Below, one piece after another: positions 25,195 to 34,794 of a stretch of DNA of 64,000 nt. The DNA is from Symbiodinium microadriaticum (lineage: Eukaryota; Sar; Dinophyceae; Suessiales; Symbiodiniaceae). Numbering within the stretch: the stretch's first letter is position 1; every line of letters starts with the position of its first letter. The notes below the pieces were generated by a model. The model was not told the origin of the DNA and searched no databases. It saw only the letters and a list, made by a program, of their open reading frames with translations. Made by a program: the position numbers and the translations under genes. The stretch lies in assembly GCA_001939145.1 (NCBI GenBank), contig LSRX01000317.1, positions 551,030 through 615,029 on the forward strand, in the 5' to 3' direction.

Positions 25195-25826
25195 TTACTG
25201 ACAAGCTTCTGTCCGAAAGCCAAAGCCGAGACACGGCGGACCAGAGCAAGAACAGGCCAAGAAGGATGCCACAGCCATAGCAGATAAGAAAGTTTAGAGG
25301 CATGCCTCCTTTGACAAAAGCCAGCAAGCCATCCATGCCGACGCTCAATACTGGCGTTAGGATGATGAGCGTGTACTTGAGCGGCAACCGTGTGTCGGCC
25401 TGCTTGGCGAGCAGCTCTTCTTTCAATGGGCCGCGGACAAAGGCCGTGAAGGCTTCCTGGCTGCCGTACCATTCCTCTATGGCTGAATAGATGAACTTCC
25501 AATCGAACTCTCTTTTGCATGCGACCTTGTTCAAGTCAAAGTTTCGCAACTCTGCAAAAAGTTCCCTCTTTGCAAGCAGATTCTTCCTCAGGAAATGGAA
25601 GACCATGCAAAGTGGAAGGAAAGCAGGAAGTAGCATCACCACCGCAGCGGCATCTACCACAATTAACAATAACATGAAGGTCACCATGGTCACGTAGTTT
25701 CCCAGCCAGAGCTTGACAACTGTGTTTTCGAGGAACAATGGTGCGAATGTAATGCAGCCTCGAGGATTCGCGAACCGGTATGCAGCGATCTCGAATATGC
25801 ACCAAAGCCGCGACCTCAAGAAGCTG
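25195..25826 (-). CDS. Multi-pass membrane protein exon with RLWCIFE motif
   Basis: A minus-strand exon of about 210 codons begins after a CAG acceptor with LLRSRLWCIFEIAAYRFANP. A hydrophobic block follows (VTMVTFMLLLIVVDAAAVVM through LLPAFLPLCMVFHFL), then a cytosolic-looking charged middle (LNKVACKREFDWKFIYSAIE; FVRGPLKEELLA), then two or three further hydrophobic segments (YTLIILTPVLSVGMDGLLAF; NFLICYGCGILLGLFLLWSA). The likely exon end is at SLS with a GTAAGG donor. The frame stays open to 25013 but becomes less protein-like. The arrangement recalls a family I associate with dinoflagellate genomes, where a TIR-like [ST]RLWC.FE motif precedes membrane helices. That link is from memory, not from a search. 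The function is unknown. The true start codon is upstream: the nearest in-frame start-like codon is TTG, so this is an internal exon. Confidence 0.65.
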
Positions 25827-25991
25827 GTTCACTGTTTCACTATAAGATGTCGACCTGTGCATACGTAGAAGAAGCGGTTAGACACCATGGCGCCACCAGC
25901 TCAAGCAGTAAACAAATTGCGAAATTGCGATATTAGATGCCAACGTGTGCTACCTCAGGGAGTTATTTTTGTGCCACCACAGACTCAGGAG

Positions 25992-26021
25992 AAAACTCTG
26001 CAGTTCAGACTGCAGAGTTTT
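25992..26021. repeat. Perfect 12-bp inverted repeat with 6-base loop
   Basis: AAAACTCTGCAG, the loop TTCAGA, then CTGCAGAGTTTT. The match is perfect. It lies upstream of the membrane-protein exon on that gene's strand, probably in an intron or spacer. Confidence 0.75.
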
Positions 26022-26837
26022 GAACTCCACAAACTCCGCTAATGACCCGTCAACCCGAATAGGGCTTACACCAAAATGTGCAAGGCTTTGCGGTTAAAGT
26101 CAACACAAGGAGCAGGTATGGCCGTGACCAGAGGATTCGAAGCTCCTGGGAGGCAGATACGGCGTAGCACCCGCACTGCAGAGCCGGATCCATCTGCTAC
26201 TATCAACCACTCAAATCTACCCTAAACCCCAACCCAATACGTTTAGTCCTTGAACCCCCTCCTGAGAGACTTTGAGGAAGCCGCCAAGCCCGAAGATTCC
26301 ACGCTCCTTCAAGAAGTTCACATGGAACGGTGGGTTTTTTTGCGCTGCTGATTCGGCTGGCTTATGGTCACTTTGACGACCCCGAAGCACGCACAAAAAT
26401 GCATGGACGAGCGAGTTGCCCAACGACAGCCGGTTCCGCAAATCGGGGAACGGTAGCCTGTGGCCACTCGGACAGCAGTCGACGGCATGATGATTTGCAA
26501 GACTAAAGCTCTGAAGTTTCACGGTACACTCGATCACACAGCTGTCCTTGCATCGAAAAGCTTATGATGGAACACAAAGGATTCGGGTCCAAGGTCGCAC
26601 CCGCACCCGCACTCCCAGGCTCCTTCATGTTGTTGTCCGCTTGGTTGATGCCTCGGCTCTAGGCATATTATACCACTTCTGCAGCTTGGTACTTTCGAAC
26701 CATATTCGATCGGTGCTCTTTGGAAATAACTTCGCCACCCGCTGTGTTTCGCAGGTTCGGCTCGTGCAGGAATCGGAAACCCTACAAACTTGCTTAGCAT
26801 GCTCAACATGCTGGTAGCAGATTGCAAGAGGCACCGG

Positions 26838-26930
26838 ATGACAGCAGCAACAGCAACAACCACAACAACAACAACAACAACCACAACCGACAGCCACCAG
26901 CCACCAGCCACCAGCCACCAGCCACCAACT
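26838..26930. repeat. CAA-rich repeat and CCAGCCA heptamer array
   Basis: CAACAACAACCACA-type sequence passes into about four to five tandem CCAGCCA units (26891-26927). Confidence 0.9.
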
Positions 26931-27115
26931 AAGACCCGACAAACAACGACCAAAACCAACAAACAACAAACAAGAACCAACAAAAACGAAATACAAAAAT
27001 CAGACAACACATGTAAGACAACCAAAAACACATCACCCACCTGAAAAACAACAATCATACACCCACACCAGCACTTCAATCTACACTCACATGTATCCAC
27101 ATTTGCATCTAAATC

Positions 27116-27140
27116 TACACCCACCCNCCCCCCCCCCGTA
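27116..27140. other. Ambiguous base in a poly-C tract
   Basis: A single N at 27127 sits in a cytosine run, so the run length is uncertain in the assembly. Confidence 0.9.
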
Positions 27141-27289
27141 CCTACGCCTATGCCTACATCTACAATCTACATCTGAATCAAGGTCATGATCGTAGCGAGC
27201 CATCTTCACAATCACCGACATCATCGACGCCACCACCGTCACTATCCCATCGCTACCACACCCACACACCGCAAGCACCTGCCAGGAGC

Positions 27290-27740
27290 AGCAGAAGCAG
27301 CAGCAGTCGCGCAGCAGCAGTCAGCAGCAGCACCACCACCACCGCCGCCGGCGCCGCTACCACCACCTCACCGCAGCACCACCGCTGCTACCACCGCCGC
27401 CACCACCACCACCACCACCACCACCACTACCAGTACCACACCTGCCACCAGCGTCACCACCATCATCACCACCACCACCACCATCATCACCATCACCACC
27501 GTCGCCACCACTACGACTACCAGCACTCACGACAATCATCATCTTCTTCTCTATCTTCATCATCATCTTCCGCAGCAACATCATCAACAACATTATCATA
27601 GCATCATCGTCGTCATCACGGGCAGTGTCACCTGCAAAACCACCCTCACCACCACAACTGCAGATACCACCACCACTGCGACTACCACTTGCCACCCCAA
27701 CAACCATCACCACCTTCATCTTCATCCCATCGCCATCTTC
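27290..27740. repeat. CAC/CAG/ATC-rich microsatellite block
   Basis: CAGCAGCAG, then CACCAC with CCG interruptions, then CATCAC/ATC-rich degenerate repeats. The 201-codon plus frame and 160-codon minus frame over it are low-complexity (T/H/P or G/D) and I do not call them genes. Confidence 0.9.
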
Positions 27741-28428
27741 ACCGTTGTCGTGATAAGCATAACACAACAGCAATCCAACGTCAAGAGATGAGAACTTCTC
27801 CGATTGTTGGGGCATGAGAACTGCACAGAGCCCGGTCAAGCTGGCATGTCATGAGTAGCACAGCTGAAGATGGCCGAGGCACTCGCAACATCAAGGAAGC
27901 AGAGCTTGCTGGCGCCGCCAGGAGCCAGGACCAAAACCACCAGAGATACGAGGTTGCTCAAGTATAGCCCCCATGCTCCTCTTGGCTGTCGCCATTGTTT
28001 GTGGATGTCGGTTGGAGTCTAGGGCTTCGGGCTAGGCTACGTGCGAAGTGTCACCACCGAAGCCTCAAACTGCTGAAAGGGGATCAGAAATCTGAATTGT
28101 CAATGGCATACTGCATCGAAGATGTTCGTCGCACCGTCAGCCCCGGAATGCCCTATGCAAGTCATGTGTTCGCCACGGGCTCCGAAAGGGCACGCGTAGT
28201 CCTTGCCCTCAAAGGTGACCTCAGAATGCACCAGGCGATGATCATTCCGACAATGGGAAGATGCGCTTTACGAAGGGTGTGGTCGCTTCAAGACAAGAGG
28301 GGTGCCCAGGCAATTGGTCAGCCCCACCTTGTTTTGATTGAGGTGCGGATATGCGGCTGGAATGACGATGCGGAAAACTATGAAGATGAAGATTGGGATG
28401 CAGATAAAGATTCAGATAAAACTGCAGA

Positions 28429-28740
28429 TGAAAATGCCATGAAGACGCAGGAGGTGGCAATGGTGAAGACGTTACCGATGGAGGCGACAGCGCCAATGAG
28501 GAGCAGAATGAGGAGGAGAATCCCGCAAGGAGTCAGAAACAGCAGGAGCCAGAGCCGGAAACAGTTGAGCCAGAACCGGAAGACATCAACCGTTTCCCGA
28601 TGGGAGGCTCTGCCAACGATAGGCATGCCCGGAGTGTGAAGACGTGGAAGGCCCGAGGTCTCCAAACCCAAAAATCCAAAACTGTATGTCCTAAATCCAT
28701 AGCCCCGAAACCGCCCAACGGCAGCTACTGCTGTGTAACC
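28429..28740 (+). CDS. Acidic, Pro/Glu-rich exon candidate
   Basis: On the plus strand a frame without a start codon reads GGGNGEDVTDGGDSANEEQN, then a PEPETVEPEPED stretch, then FPMGGSANDRHARSVKTWKARG. It ends at a stop near 28740. A CAG acceptor stands near 28450. The acidic low-complexity region followed by a basic tail looks like a disordered protein segment. The overlapping 214-codon frame at 27995-28639, with a methionine start, is less protein-like in the same stretch. No family is recognised. Confidence 0.4.
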
Positions 28741-29170
28741 TGACAATCTTGAAGTTAGTGACTGCTCACCCCAAACCGAGAACGTAAGAGTGATAAGCTC
28801 CTACCCGAAAAGGAGTAGTCGAAAGCACCCTGCCTGAACCAGGATGTGGGGGGAAAGAATGTCCCAGAATGCCAGAATCTCCAGGATGAGGATCGCCAAG
28901 AACCAAGCGAGAAAAATGCGAACCCAGCCACACTGAAGGGACAGAGAAAAGAACTTCGAGAGTCCTGGCCGGTAAAGGCAAAGCAGAGCTGATGGTTTAG
29001 TAGAGTCACAACAGTATCTGGAAGAGTCTTTTGGGTGTCCTTTGGTCCGCCAGGTGTGAGAAAGAAAGACGTCGAAGTGCTCGACTTGCGTGGAGTGGAG
29101 CCACCTTGGGGTCGCTGTCAGCTACACTTTGCCTTCCAAAAGGTGACCGATAAGATAAAGAGCCCGAGCC
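28741..29170. other. Stretch with one weak exon candidate
   Basis: The plus strand from about 29035 reads MSFGPPGVRKKDVEVLDLRG, then VEPPWGRCQLHFAFQKVTDK. This has natural-looking composition but no family. Otherwise I see nothing here. Confidence 0.3.
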
Positions 29171-29171
29171 C

Positions 29172-29573
29172 TCAAGTGACAAAGAACGATCGACCGCACC
29201 TGTTTGCCAATTCTTGCTCTGGCAGAACCGACGGTGCCAAACGCCAGAGCCGACCTCCCCAAACCAACGTGCTCTGAAGAGAGATGCCTCGCATGATCTC
29301 GGTATCCGGAACCAATGCTCGGTTCAACAGATCACGTCGACGAGACTTGCTGTCTTGCCTAGCCGTGATATCCTTGTCGGAGTCAGATGTAGCCCCAGGA
29401 ATAGCCGCTTGAAAACGGGAAATAATCTCCTCCAGCTCGACGGCATCTTGTTCAGCTGGAGCTGCTCCATCTGCTGCAGCCTCGGCAGCCTCGATCACCT
29501 CGATTGGAGCAGGAGCTCCTTCCCAGTCGCAACCAGCAGCCTTTGCTCGGCACAGGCTTTGGCTTGCTCCCAT
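29172..29573 (-). CDS. Hypothetical protein with N-myristoylation-type start
   Basis: A 133-codon minus-strand frame begins MGASQSLCRAKAAG. Gly2 and Ser6 fit an N-myristoylation signal, and Cys8 could be palmitoylated, which would place the protein on membranes. An Ala/Glu-rich segment follows (VIEAAEAAADGAAPAEQDAV), then a charged stretch with SKSRRRDLLNRALVPDTEIM. The last third may be intron read-through. An acidic Ala-rich linker after a lipid anchor suggests a peripheral membrane or signalling protein, but no domain is visible. The ATG at 29573 is the natural first-exon start. Confidence 0.45.
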   Translation of the reverse strand: MGASQSLCRAKAAGCDWEGAPAPIEVIEAAEAAADGAAPAEQDAVELEEIISRFQAAIPGATSDSDKDITARQDSKSRRRDLLNRALVPDTEIMRGISLQSTLVWGGRLWRLAPSVLPEQELANRCGRSFFVT

Positions 29574-30254
29574 GGCGCGCCCTGGCAGTCCACAATCCCA
29601 TCACAAGATTACGTTAGCTGCAAGGGTGTGGTTTTGCTTTGCACGCTGACAAGCCCGAGTAGGCAAACCTTGCTTCAATTGATGGGACACTCCTCTGTTG
29701 AAATCGAGACCTCACCCTCACAGACCAGCCGATAATTGCGGCACCACAGAGGAGGCTGCCTTGACGGGAGTGTGCATCACCACCTCTGGGACCTTCAGCT
29801 TGTTCTTCCGAAATTATTCCCCAACATACCGGGTACCCTGAACAGGACAGGCACCCCGGTGCTCAGCTGCATTTTTGTGGCTCCGCGGCATGCTATCTGT
29901 CCTTGCAATCCCGTCCTTTGACTTGAACTCACAAGGCTTCTGTATGAGCTCGTTCACAGGCATTGCTTAATGAAGCTCGGCCAGCAGTTTCGACTAATTA
30001 CACCTGCTTGGAAGACTTTGCACCATCACGGATGCCTGAGGTCAAGGATGTGAACATTTCTGCAAGGCGGTAGCAGGCCTTGCAGCATCTGATCGCAGCT
30101 TCAGTCTGTCAACTCCATAGTGGCCAACATGCGCATGTTCAATTAGAGGTCCTGTACGGACCAGGATCTAGGTACGGCGGCTCGGCCTAGCGTAGGCTCT
30201 TAGATTTGCTGCTGCGGCCTTGCGACGGTCGAGGCTGCCCAAAGGCAGCAATCA

Positions 30255-30640
30255 CTACTTTTTGTCTTCTTTCTTGTCGTCCGAGCCGCCTTCATCCTGG
30301 CACACGAAGTGCACGAAGTCCAAGGCTTTCAAGCTTGAGGAATTTTCAGGAAGTGCTCTGAACTCTGGACTCCCACCATGCACCACTTTATAGCTGGTGT
30401 GTTGCACTATACCCTCCCACCCTTCATTTTTACTGACCTTTTGGTATGGCTAATGCAGCCCCCGTGGCCTTCTTTGCAGCACCGCTTACCTCCAAGTTTC
30501 AGAGATGAAGGTCTTGAATGGAGCTGCACTGACAAGGCTCCGGCCTCTTTCAAAGCATCCTGAATTCGTGGATCATCAATGTCGACACCGGGCCTCATCA
30601 CGTGGTTGCTGCAGAATGTCGCAGGATCTTCTAGGATGCA
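30255..30640 (-). CDS. C-terminal exons of an unidentified protein
   Basis: The terminal exon (about 30326-30255) reads ALDFVHFVCQDEGGSDDKKE then DKK and a TAG stop: a typical charged protein tail. About 200 bases upstream on the same strand, near 30640-30530, is VMRPGVDIDDPRIQDALKEA followed by GALS and a possible GTGCAG donor. The two pieces could be consecutive exons of one gene. I do not recognise the family. Confidence 0.45.
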
Positions 30641-31529
30641 GTCCAACATTGCCGGCATGCTGCAGGATGTTACAAGACTTCACCCGGCACACTTCGACAA
30701 GCAGAGCTCTGAAGATGGGAATCCGGCAGCGACCCGAGCAACTCCTGAAGCGGTGGATTTCAATGTGCGGGGTGAAGGGTGGAGAGACGCGCGGTCTGCC
30801 TATTCCTCCAACCGCACTCACAGGCAGCGCATGTGTGTGTGTGTGTGTCACCCGATTGCAGCTGCAATCCGAATTTTAAATTTGAAGGAGCCGCTCCGAA
30901 GACCGGTTCTGCAAGGTGGAAAGTTTGCTCAAAAAATCAGCAGTCGCCAAACCTGGGAATCCCATGAGGAAGGAAATCGTCCGAATTGCGCGCGATGCAG
31001 TCGTCGAGCGCAACAGCCGCTTCTTTCGAAACATGTGCTGGAAGATTCCGCGCGAATGGAATCATCCCCACCCTAAGCAACCGCAGCCGACACACGTGCA
31101 GCCTACCTTTAAAGAGCTGAGGGCAGGCTCCGGTTCAGAGCTTCCCCTTTAAAAACAGAACGCCATGCCTCGCCTGAACGAAGTTGGGATCCTGCAACCA
31201 TCTACCATCCAGGACGGCCTTCCACAGAAAGCATGCTGTAGGAATTGGCCTGTGAGACATGTGAAGGTCTACTTACAAGTCCCGGGAAACTTAGCTAGCC
31301 ACACTGGCAGTACAAGATGTTCATGGCACAGCCTTGTCGATAGTGTCGAGACCAAGGAATGGGTTTTGAAAATTTTGGAATATTCCAAGGTCGGACTTTC
31401 GGAGGGTTGCCGAGTGCCGCAAGCGAGTCTCTTGATGGATTCCCGAGCAAATCACAGTTAAGGCATGCCGCTTGCACTCAGGAATTTCTTTGCAGCGAGC
31501 GATGACGTGTTTTTAGGGATGATAATTGT

Positions 31530-31690
31530 AATGGTGATGGCGATGACGGTGGTGATGACGGTGGTGATGACGATGACGATGATGGTGATGGTGATGGTGA
31601 TGACAATGGTTATGATGGTGGTGGTGACGATGATTGTGATGGCGACGGTGACGATGATGATGATGATGACGACGATGATGAATTATGTCG
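31530..31690. repeat. GATGGT-rich microsatellite
   Basis: Degenerate (GATGGT)n and (GAT)n. Frames encode M/V/T strings or histidines. Confidence 0.9.
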
Positions 31691-32614
31691 ATGATGGCGA
31701 TGAAGATAACCAGGACGATAGCTTCTGTTGAACTTGTCGCTATTAATGACAAGGATGCTGGGCCGGAGTCCATTCACCATCGTGTGAGGGGCTGGTAGGC
31801 TGCGGTCCGGAACCGGGTCCGGGAGGTGGCGGTCGGTGTATGACGAGGCGAGGCAACCGTGCGTTCAACTGAATCAAACTTACAGAAATTATTGGGGACC
31901 ACTCGAGGTACACGAGTCGTATTAAATCCGTGCGCTAGAAGCCCACACTTACCAAGATAGCCAATACAAAACATCAGCACCGCCACAACGCTACAGCTGA
32001 GACAGTTAGGTTTCGGCGCCATCCTGATGATTCGAAGGGGCCTCGCCGCCATCTGCCGGCTTCCCCTGGGGCGAGGCATGGTTAGAGGAGTTCGAGGTTT
32101 GGGGTGCAGCGCTGAGGCTGTCGATTCTTGGAGGAATTCGGCAGAGCACTGTGTCGAGGAGGGGTGACACTGTTGGGCTGCTCCTGCCAGCCTGCACAGG
32201 GTGCCGACCAAAAGCCGTTTAATATCGAACTCCGGAAATCCTCTTGCGGGGGATGCTTGCACTTCAGAAGCCGCGAAGACTGTGAAGCCTGAAGACCGTG
32301 TCTAAGGCTTGGGGTTTCTCGAATTTAGATCTCGGGCTTGGAATCTTGGGCAAGCATTTGTGCTTTGAAGGAGCCGCTAGATTGATACTGTAAAGTTTGA
32401 AGGCCTGACAGTGCAAAGATGAAAATTGACTTCAGGTATCGTCATCGCGGCGGCAGGATTTCTCACGACCATCAGTCGTAGTCCATCTACGTGTCTTGAC
32501 ATATTCCACAAAGACAACAAGGACAACAGCAAAAAGAACAGGCACACTCAGATTAGAGCAGAACGCATGTACCGTTTTGCTAGTGGTGGCGGCGGTGGCA
32601 CAGTAAGCAGCAGC

Positions 32615-32621
32615 CGCACAC

Positions 32622-32655
<34 letters not shown>

Positions 32656-32661
32656 CAGCAG

Positions 32662-32698
<37 letters not shown>

Positions 32699-32699
32699 C

Positions 32700-32738
<39 letters not shown>

Positions 32739-32740
32739 TT
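32615..32740. repeat. (AGC)n then (TAG)n array at the LINE 3' end
   Basis: AGC units (about 32622-32655) change to TAG/AGT units (about 32660-32740). The TAG array directly abuts what I take as the 3' end of the LINE. The same motif, in the same orientation, abuts the 5' end at 43088. Confidence 0.9.
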
Positions 32741-32950
32741 ATTCATTCCGCACGCAGTGGATCGTCCGCCACCTAGCGAGAGGCACGGTCTTATGCCGGC
32801 GTTCTCAGGGAACGCTACACCGTGCTCGTGAGCAGCAGTGCATGCAAAAGCTAAGGATCTACATAGTAATAAAAGTCACCTATCAGGCAAAAGTCGAAAA
32901 CAAGTTGCTGGCAACATGAGTTGCACTGGAGCAGCACCATGTGGCTTTCA

Positions 32951-34135
32951 TCAGGGGTCGCTCCCCTGGCATTCGCATCGTCGCAAGGCTACCAGCAGAA
33001 CACTCGCAGCTCTAGGTGGCGGCAATGCAAAGTTGGAAAGTGCGCTGACAGTGCAATCATTTTCCTTCACTCGGCGATGCAATGCATGGATAGTGCAGTT
33101 CTGTGCATTGTCATCACGGATCACCAGAGACCTGGCTTGGTACGGGAGCAAGAAAATGTCCGAAGTATTTGATGCTGCTACGGGAAGCTGGATGATGGCC
33201 TCAAGGTCGCGGAAAGTTGCACTTCCAGTCTCATCCCCTTTGCGGGTGTGATGAAGGGCCAGAAATACTGTCTCAGATGCTTGGAGGAGACATGGCCTGC
33301 TGGATTGTGAACCCCAGTCATCAACACATTCCTGCAAGGAAGCATGTTGTGGTGTAACTGAGATCGGCAAGCACATGCAAGTTGTCGGGATGAGTGCATG
33401 AGCACCTACCTCCTGCAAGGCATGTGGAGACGTCCCCCATTCTCCTGAGTGTGCATGGGATTTGTGTGATCGCAGCAGATCTTGTAGCATGACAGCTGGT
33501 GCTGGTGGAGTATGCAGCTTTCGCCACCTACGAGTCACGGCAGCCCACTGTAACATTTTATCCAAGTTGAGCATGTGCATAGGCTTGCTGATACTATTAT
33601 GCCACAGCTGCCGATAAAGACTATGCAGTAAATGGCATCGCTGAGCATCGCACCAAAAAGGCCACAGCAAGCACTGCATGACAGCCTGGAGACCTACAGG
33701 GACATCCACGATAGGCAGTGACATGGTATGGCATAGTGGCACATTGCAAGAGGCCGACATGCTGCATGGGCGTTCACAGTGCACCCGTCCTTCATCTACC
33801 ATCGAAGCATCTGGGCCTGATACGACAGGCCTCCCCTCTCTTTGCGAAGACGACAACCCATGGTATGAAGGGCCGCCGAGCCGATCCATCCCTGCAGAAT
33901 CTCCCACACTTGATCTCCTTGGTTCCGGAGTGATACCTCTATGGCCAGTTTGACCCAGGAAGTCTGGTGATCCTTGCGAAGCCCATAGACAGATTGAAAG
34001 CGATAGAGATTCTCCGCGTTGATGGTCTTGCGGAGCTCGTTGGCCTCTGCAATCAATCTCTCCGTGGTCTTGGTGGGTGCATCTGGTGCTTCCTGAAGCT
34101 TCTCCTGGACAGGGTCCCATTTGAGAGTTTTCCAC
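32951..34135 (-). CDS. LINE 3' coding region, distal part (unknown domain)
   Basis: This frame is open for 394 codons. The believable part starts near 33800 where the upstream frame closes, and includes SMSASCNVPLCHTMSLPIVD, a Cys/His-rich central part and RSHKSHAHSGEWGTSPHALQ. It then runs through LQECVDDWGSQ to VFLALHHTRKG and LEAIIQLPVAASNTSDIFL. The end is low-quality. I do not recognise it with confidence; the spacing of the last part faintly recalls a ubiquitin-protease-like fold. It probably continues the 33796-34794 protein after a frame change. Confidence 0.5.
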   Translation of the reverse strand: MENSQMGPCPGEASGSTRCTHQDHGEIDCRGQRAPQDHQRGESLSLSICLWASQGSPDFLGQTGHRGITPEPRRSSVGDSAGMDRLGGPSYHGLSSSQREGRPVVSGPDASMVDEGRVHCERPCSMSASCNVPLCHTMSLPIVDVPVGLQAVMQCLLWPFWCDAQRCHLLHSLYRQLWHNSISKPMHMLNLDKMLQWAAVTRRWRKLHTPPAPAVMLQDLLRSHKSHAHSGEWGTSPHALQEVGAHALIPTTCMCLPISVTPQHASLQECVDDWGSQSSRPCLLQASETVFLALHHTRKGDETGSATFRDLEAIIQLPVAASNTSDIFLLPYQARSLVIRDDNAQNCTIHALHRRVKENDCTVSALSNFALPPPRAASVLLVALRRCECQGSDP

Positions 34136-34794
34136 TCCCCAGTGTCCGTCAGCCAGCCCAGAGCTTTGGCCGCCTGCATGCTCTCATCGCTCTTGGCAGT
34201 GTTGGCCAGGCGATTGCACAGCTCTATGAGGAAGGCTTTCATCAACACTATCCGTAGGGATGCATCGATGAGGTGTGGACTGTCCTCCTGAGTCTTGTTC
34301 CAATTCTCCGAGGCGGAGAACAAGATCGGGATCAGGCCTTCGGCTCCCGGCTTGACGAACAAAAACATGCTGGTGTCTTGGCGCAGGTTGCCCAGGGCAT
34401 ATTCGTGGCGTATCGCCAAATGACTCAGTCGGTGGACGGTATTCTGAAGATCGTGGTAGCTCATGTCCTGTCCCCAATGATTGCCCCAACGATGATCCTG
34501 AGGGTCTTCCGACTGAGCCCAATTGCCCGAAGTACGCCAGGAGGTTGGACCCCCTTTGCCCTTTCCTTTGCCCTTCCCCTTGCCTTTGCTCTTGCCTTTG
34601 GGCGGCTGTGTCATTTGTCTCGGCCATGTCCTGGCAGCTTCCTCTAATCTGGCCTTCTTCATCTCTGGGGAGTCCTCCTCGCGTTCCCGCTTCGAGGCAG
34701 GGTTGAGCAGGGACGGGCACACTCCACCGAAGAAGCTTTTCTCCTGTGCTGAGAGCTCCATCGGTTCCATTGATAACAGCAGGGATTTCTGCAA
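33796..34794 (-). CDS. LINE 3' coding region, proximal part with KG-rich tract
   Basis: A 332-codon frame starting near the end of ORF2 in a different frame. After an acidic/basic N-terminus (KREREEDSPEMKKARLEEAA) it has a KGKSKGKGKGKGKGKGG tract. A helical region follows (TVHRLSHLAIRHEYALGNLR; LIDASLRIVLMKAFLIELCN), then KTTERLIAEANELRKTINAE. The KG tract suggests nucleic-acid binding. ORF2 overlaps it in another frame from 34794 to 34184, and the ORF2 reading there (RQEQRQGEGQRKGQRG) is clearly the shadow. It is either a separate ORF3 or the C-terminus of ORF2 reached by a frameshift. Confidence 0.65.
   Translation of the reverse strand: MQKSLLLSMEPMELSAQEKSFFGGVCPSLLNPASKREREEDSPEMKKARLEEAARTWPRQMTQPPKGKSKGKGKGKGKGKGGPTSWRTSGNWAQSEDPQDHRWGNHWGQDMSYHDLQNTVHRLSHLAIRHEYALGNLRQDTSMFLFVKPGAEGLIPILFSASENWNKTQEDSPHLIDASLRIVLMKAFLIELCNRLANTAKSDESMQAAKALGWLTDTGEWKTLKWDPVQEKLQEAPDAPTKTTERLIAEANELRKTINAENLYRFQSVYGLRKDHQTSWVKLAIEVSLRNQGDQVWEILQGWIGSAALHTMGCRLRKERGGLSYQAQMLRW

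Noticed and set aside
27186..27839. 201-codon Thr/His frame and 160-codon Gly/Asp frame
   Set aside because: Products of CAC/ATC repeats; no non-repetitive core.
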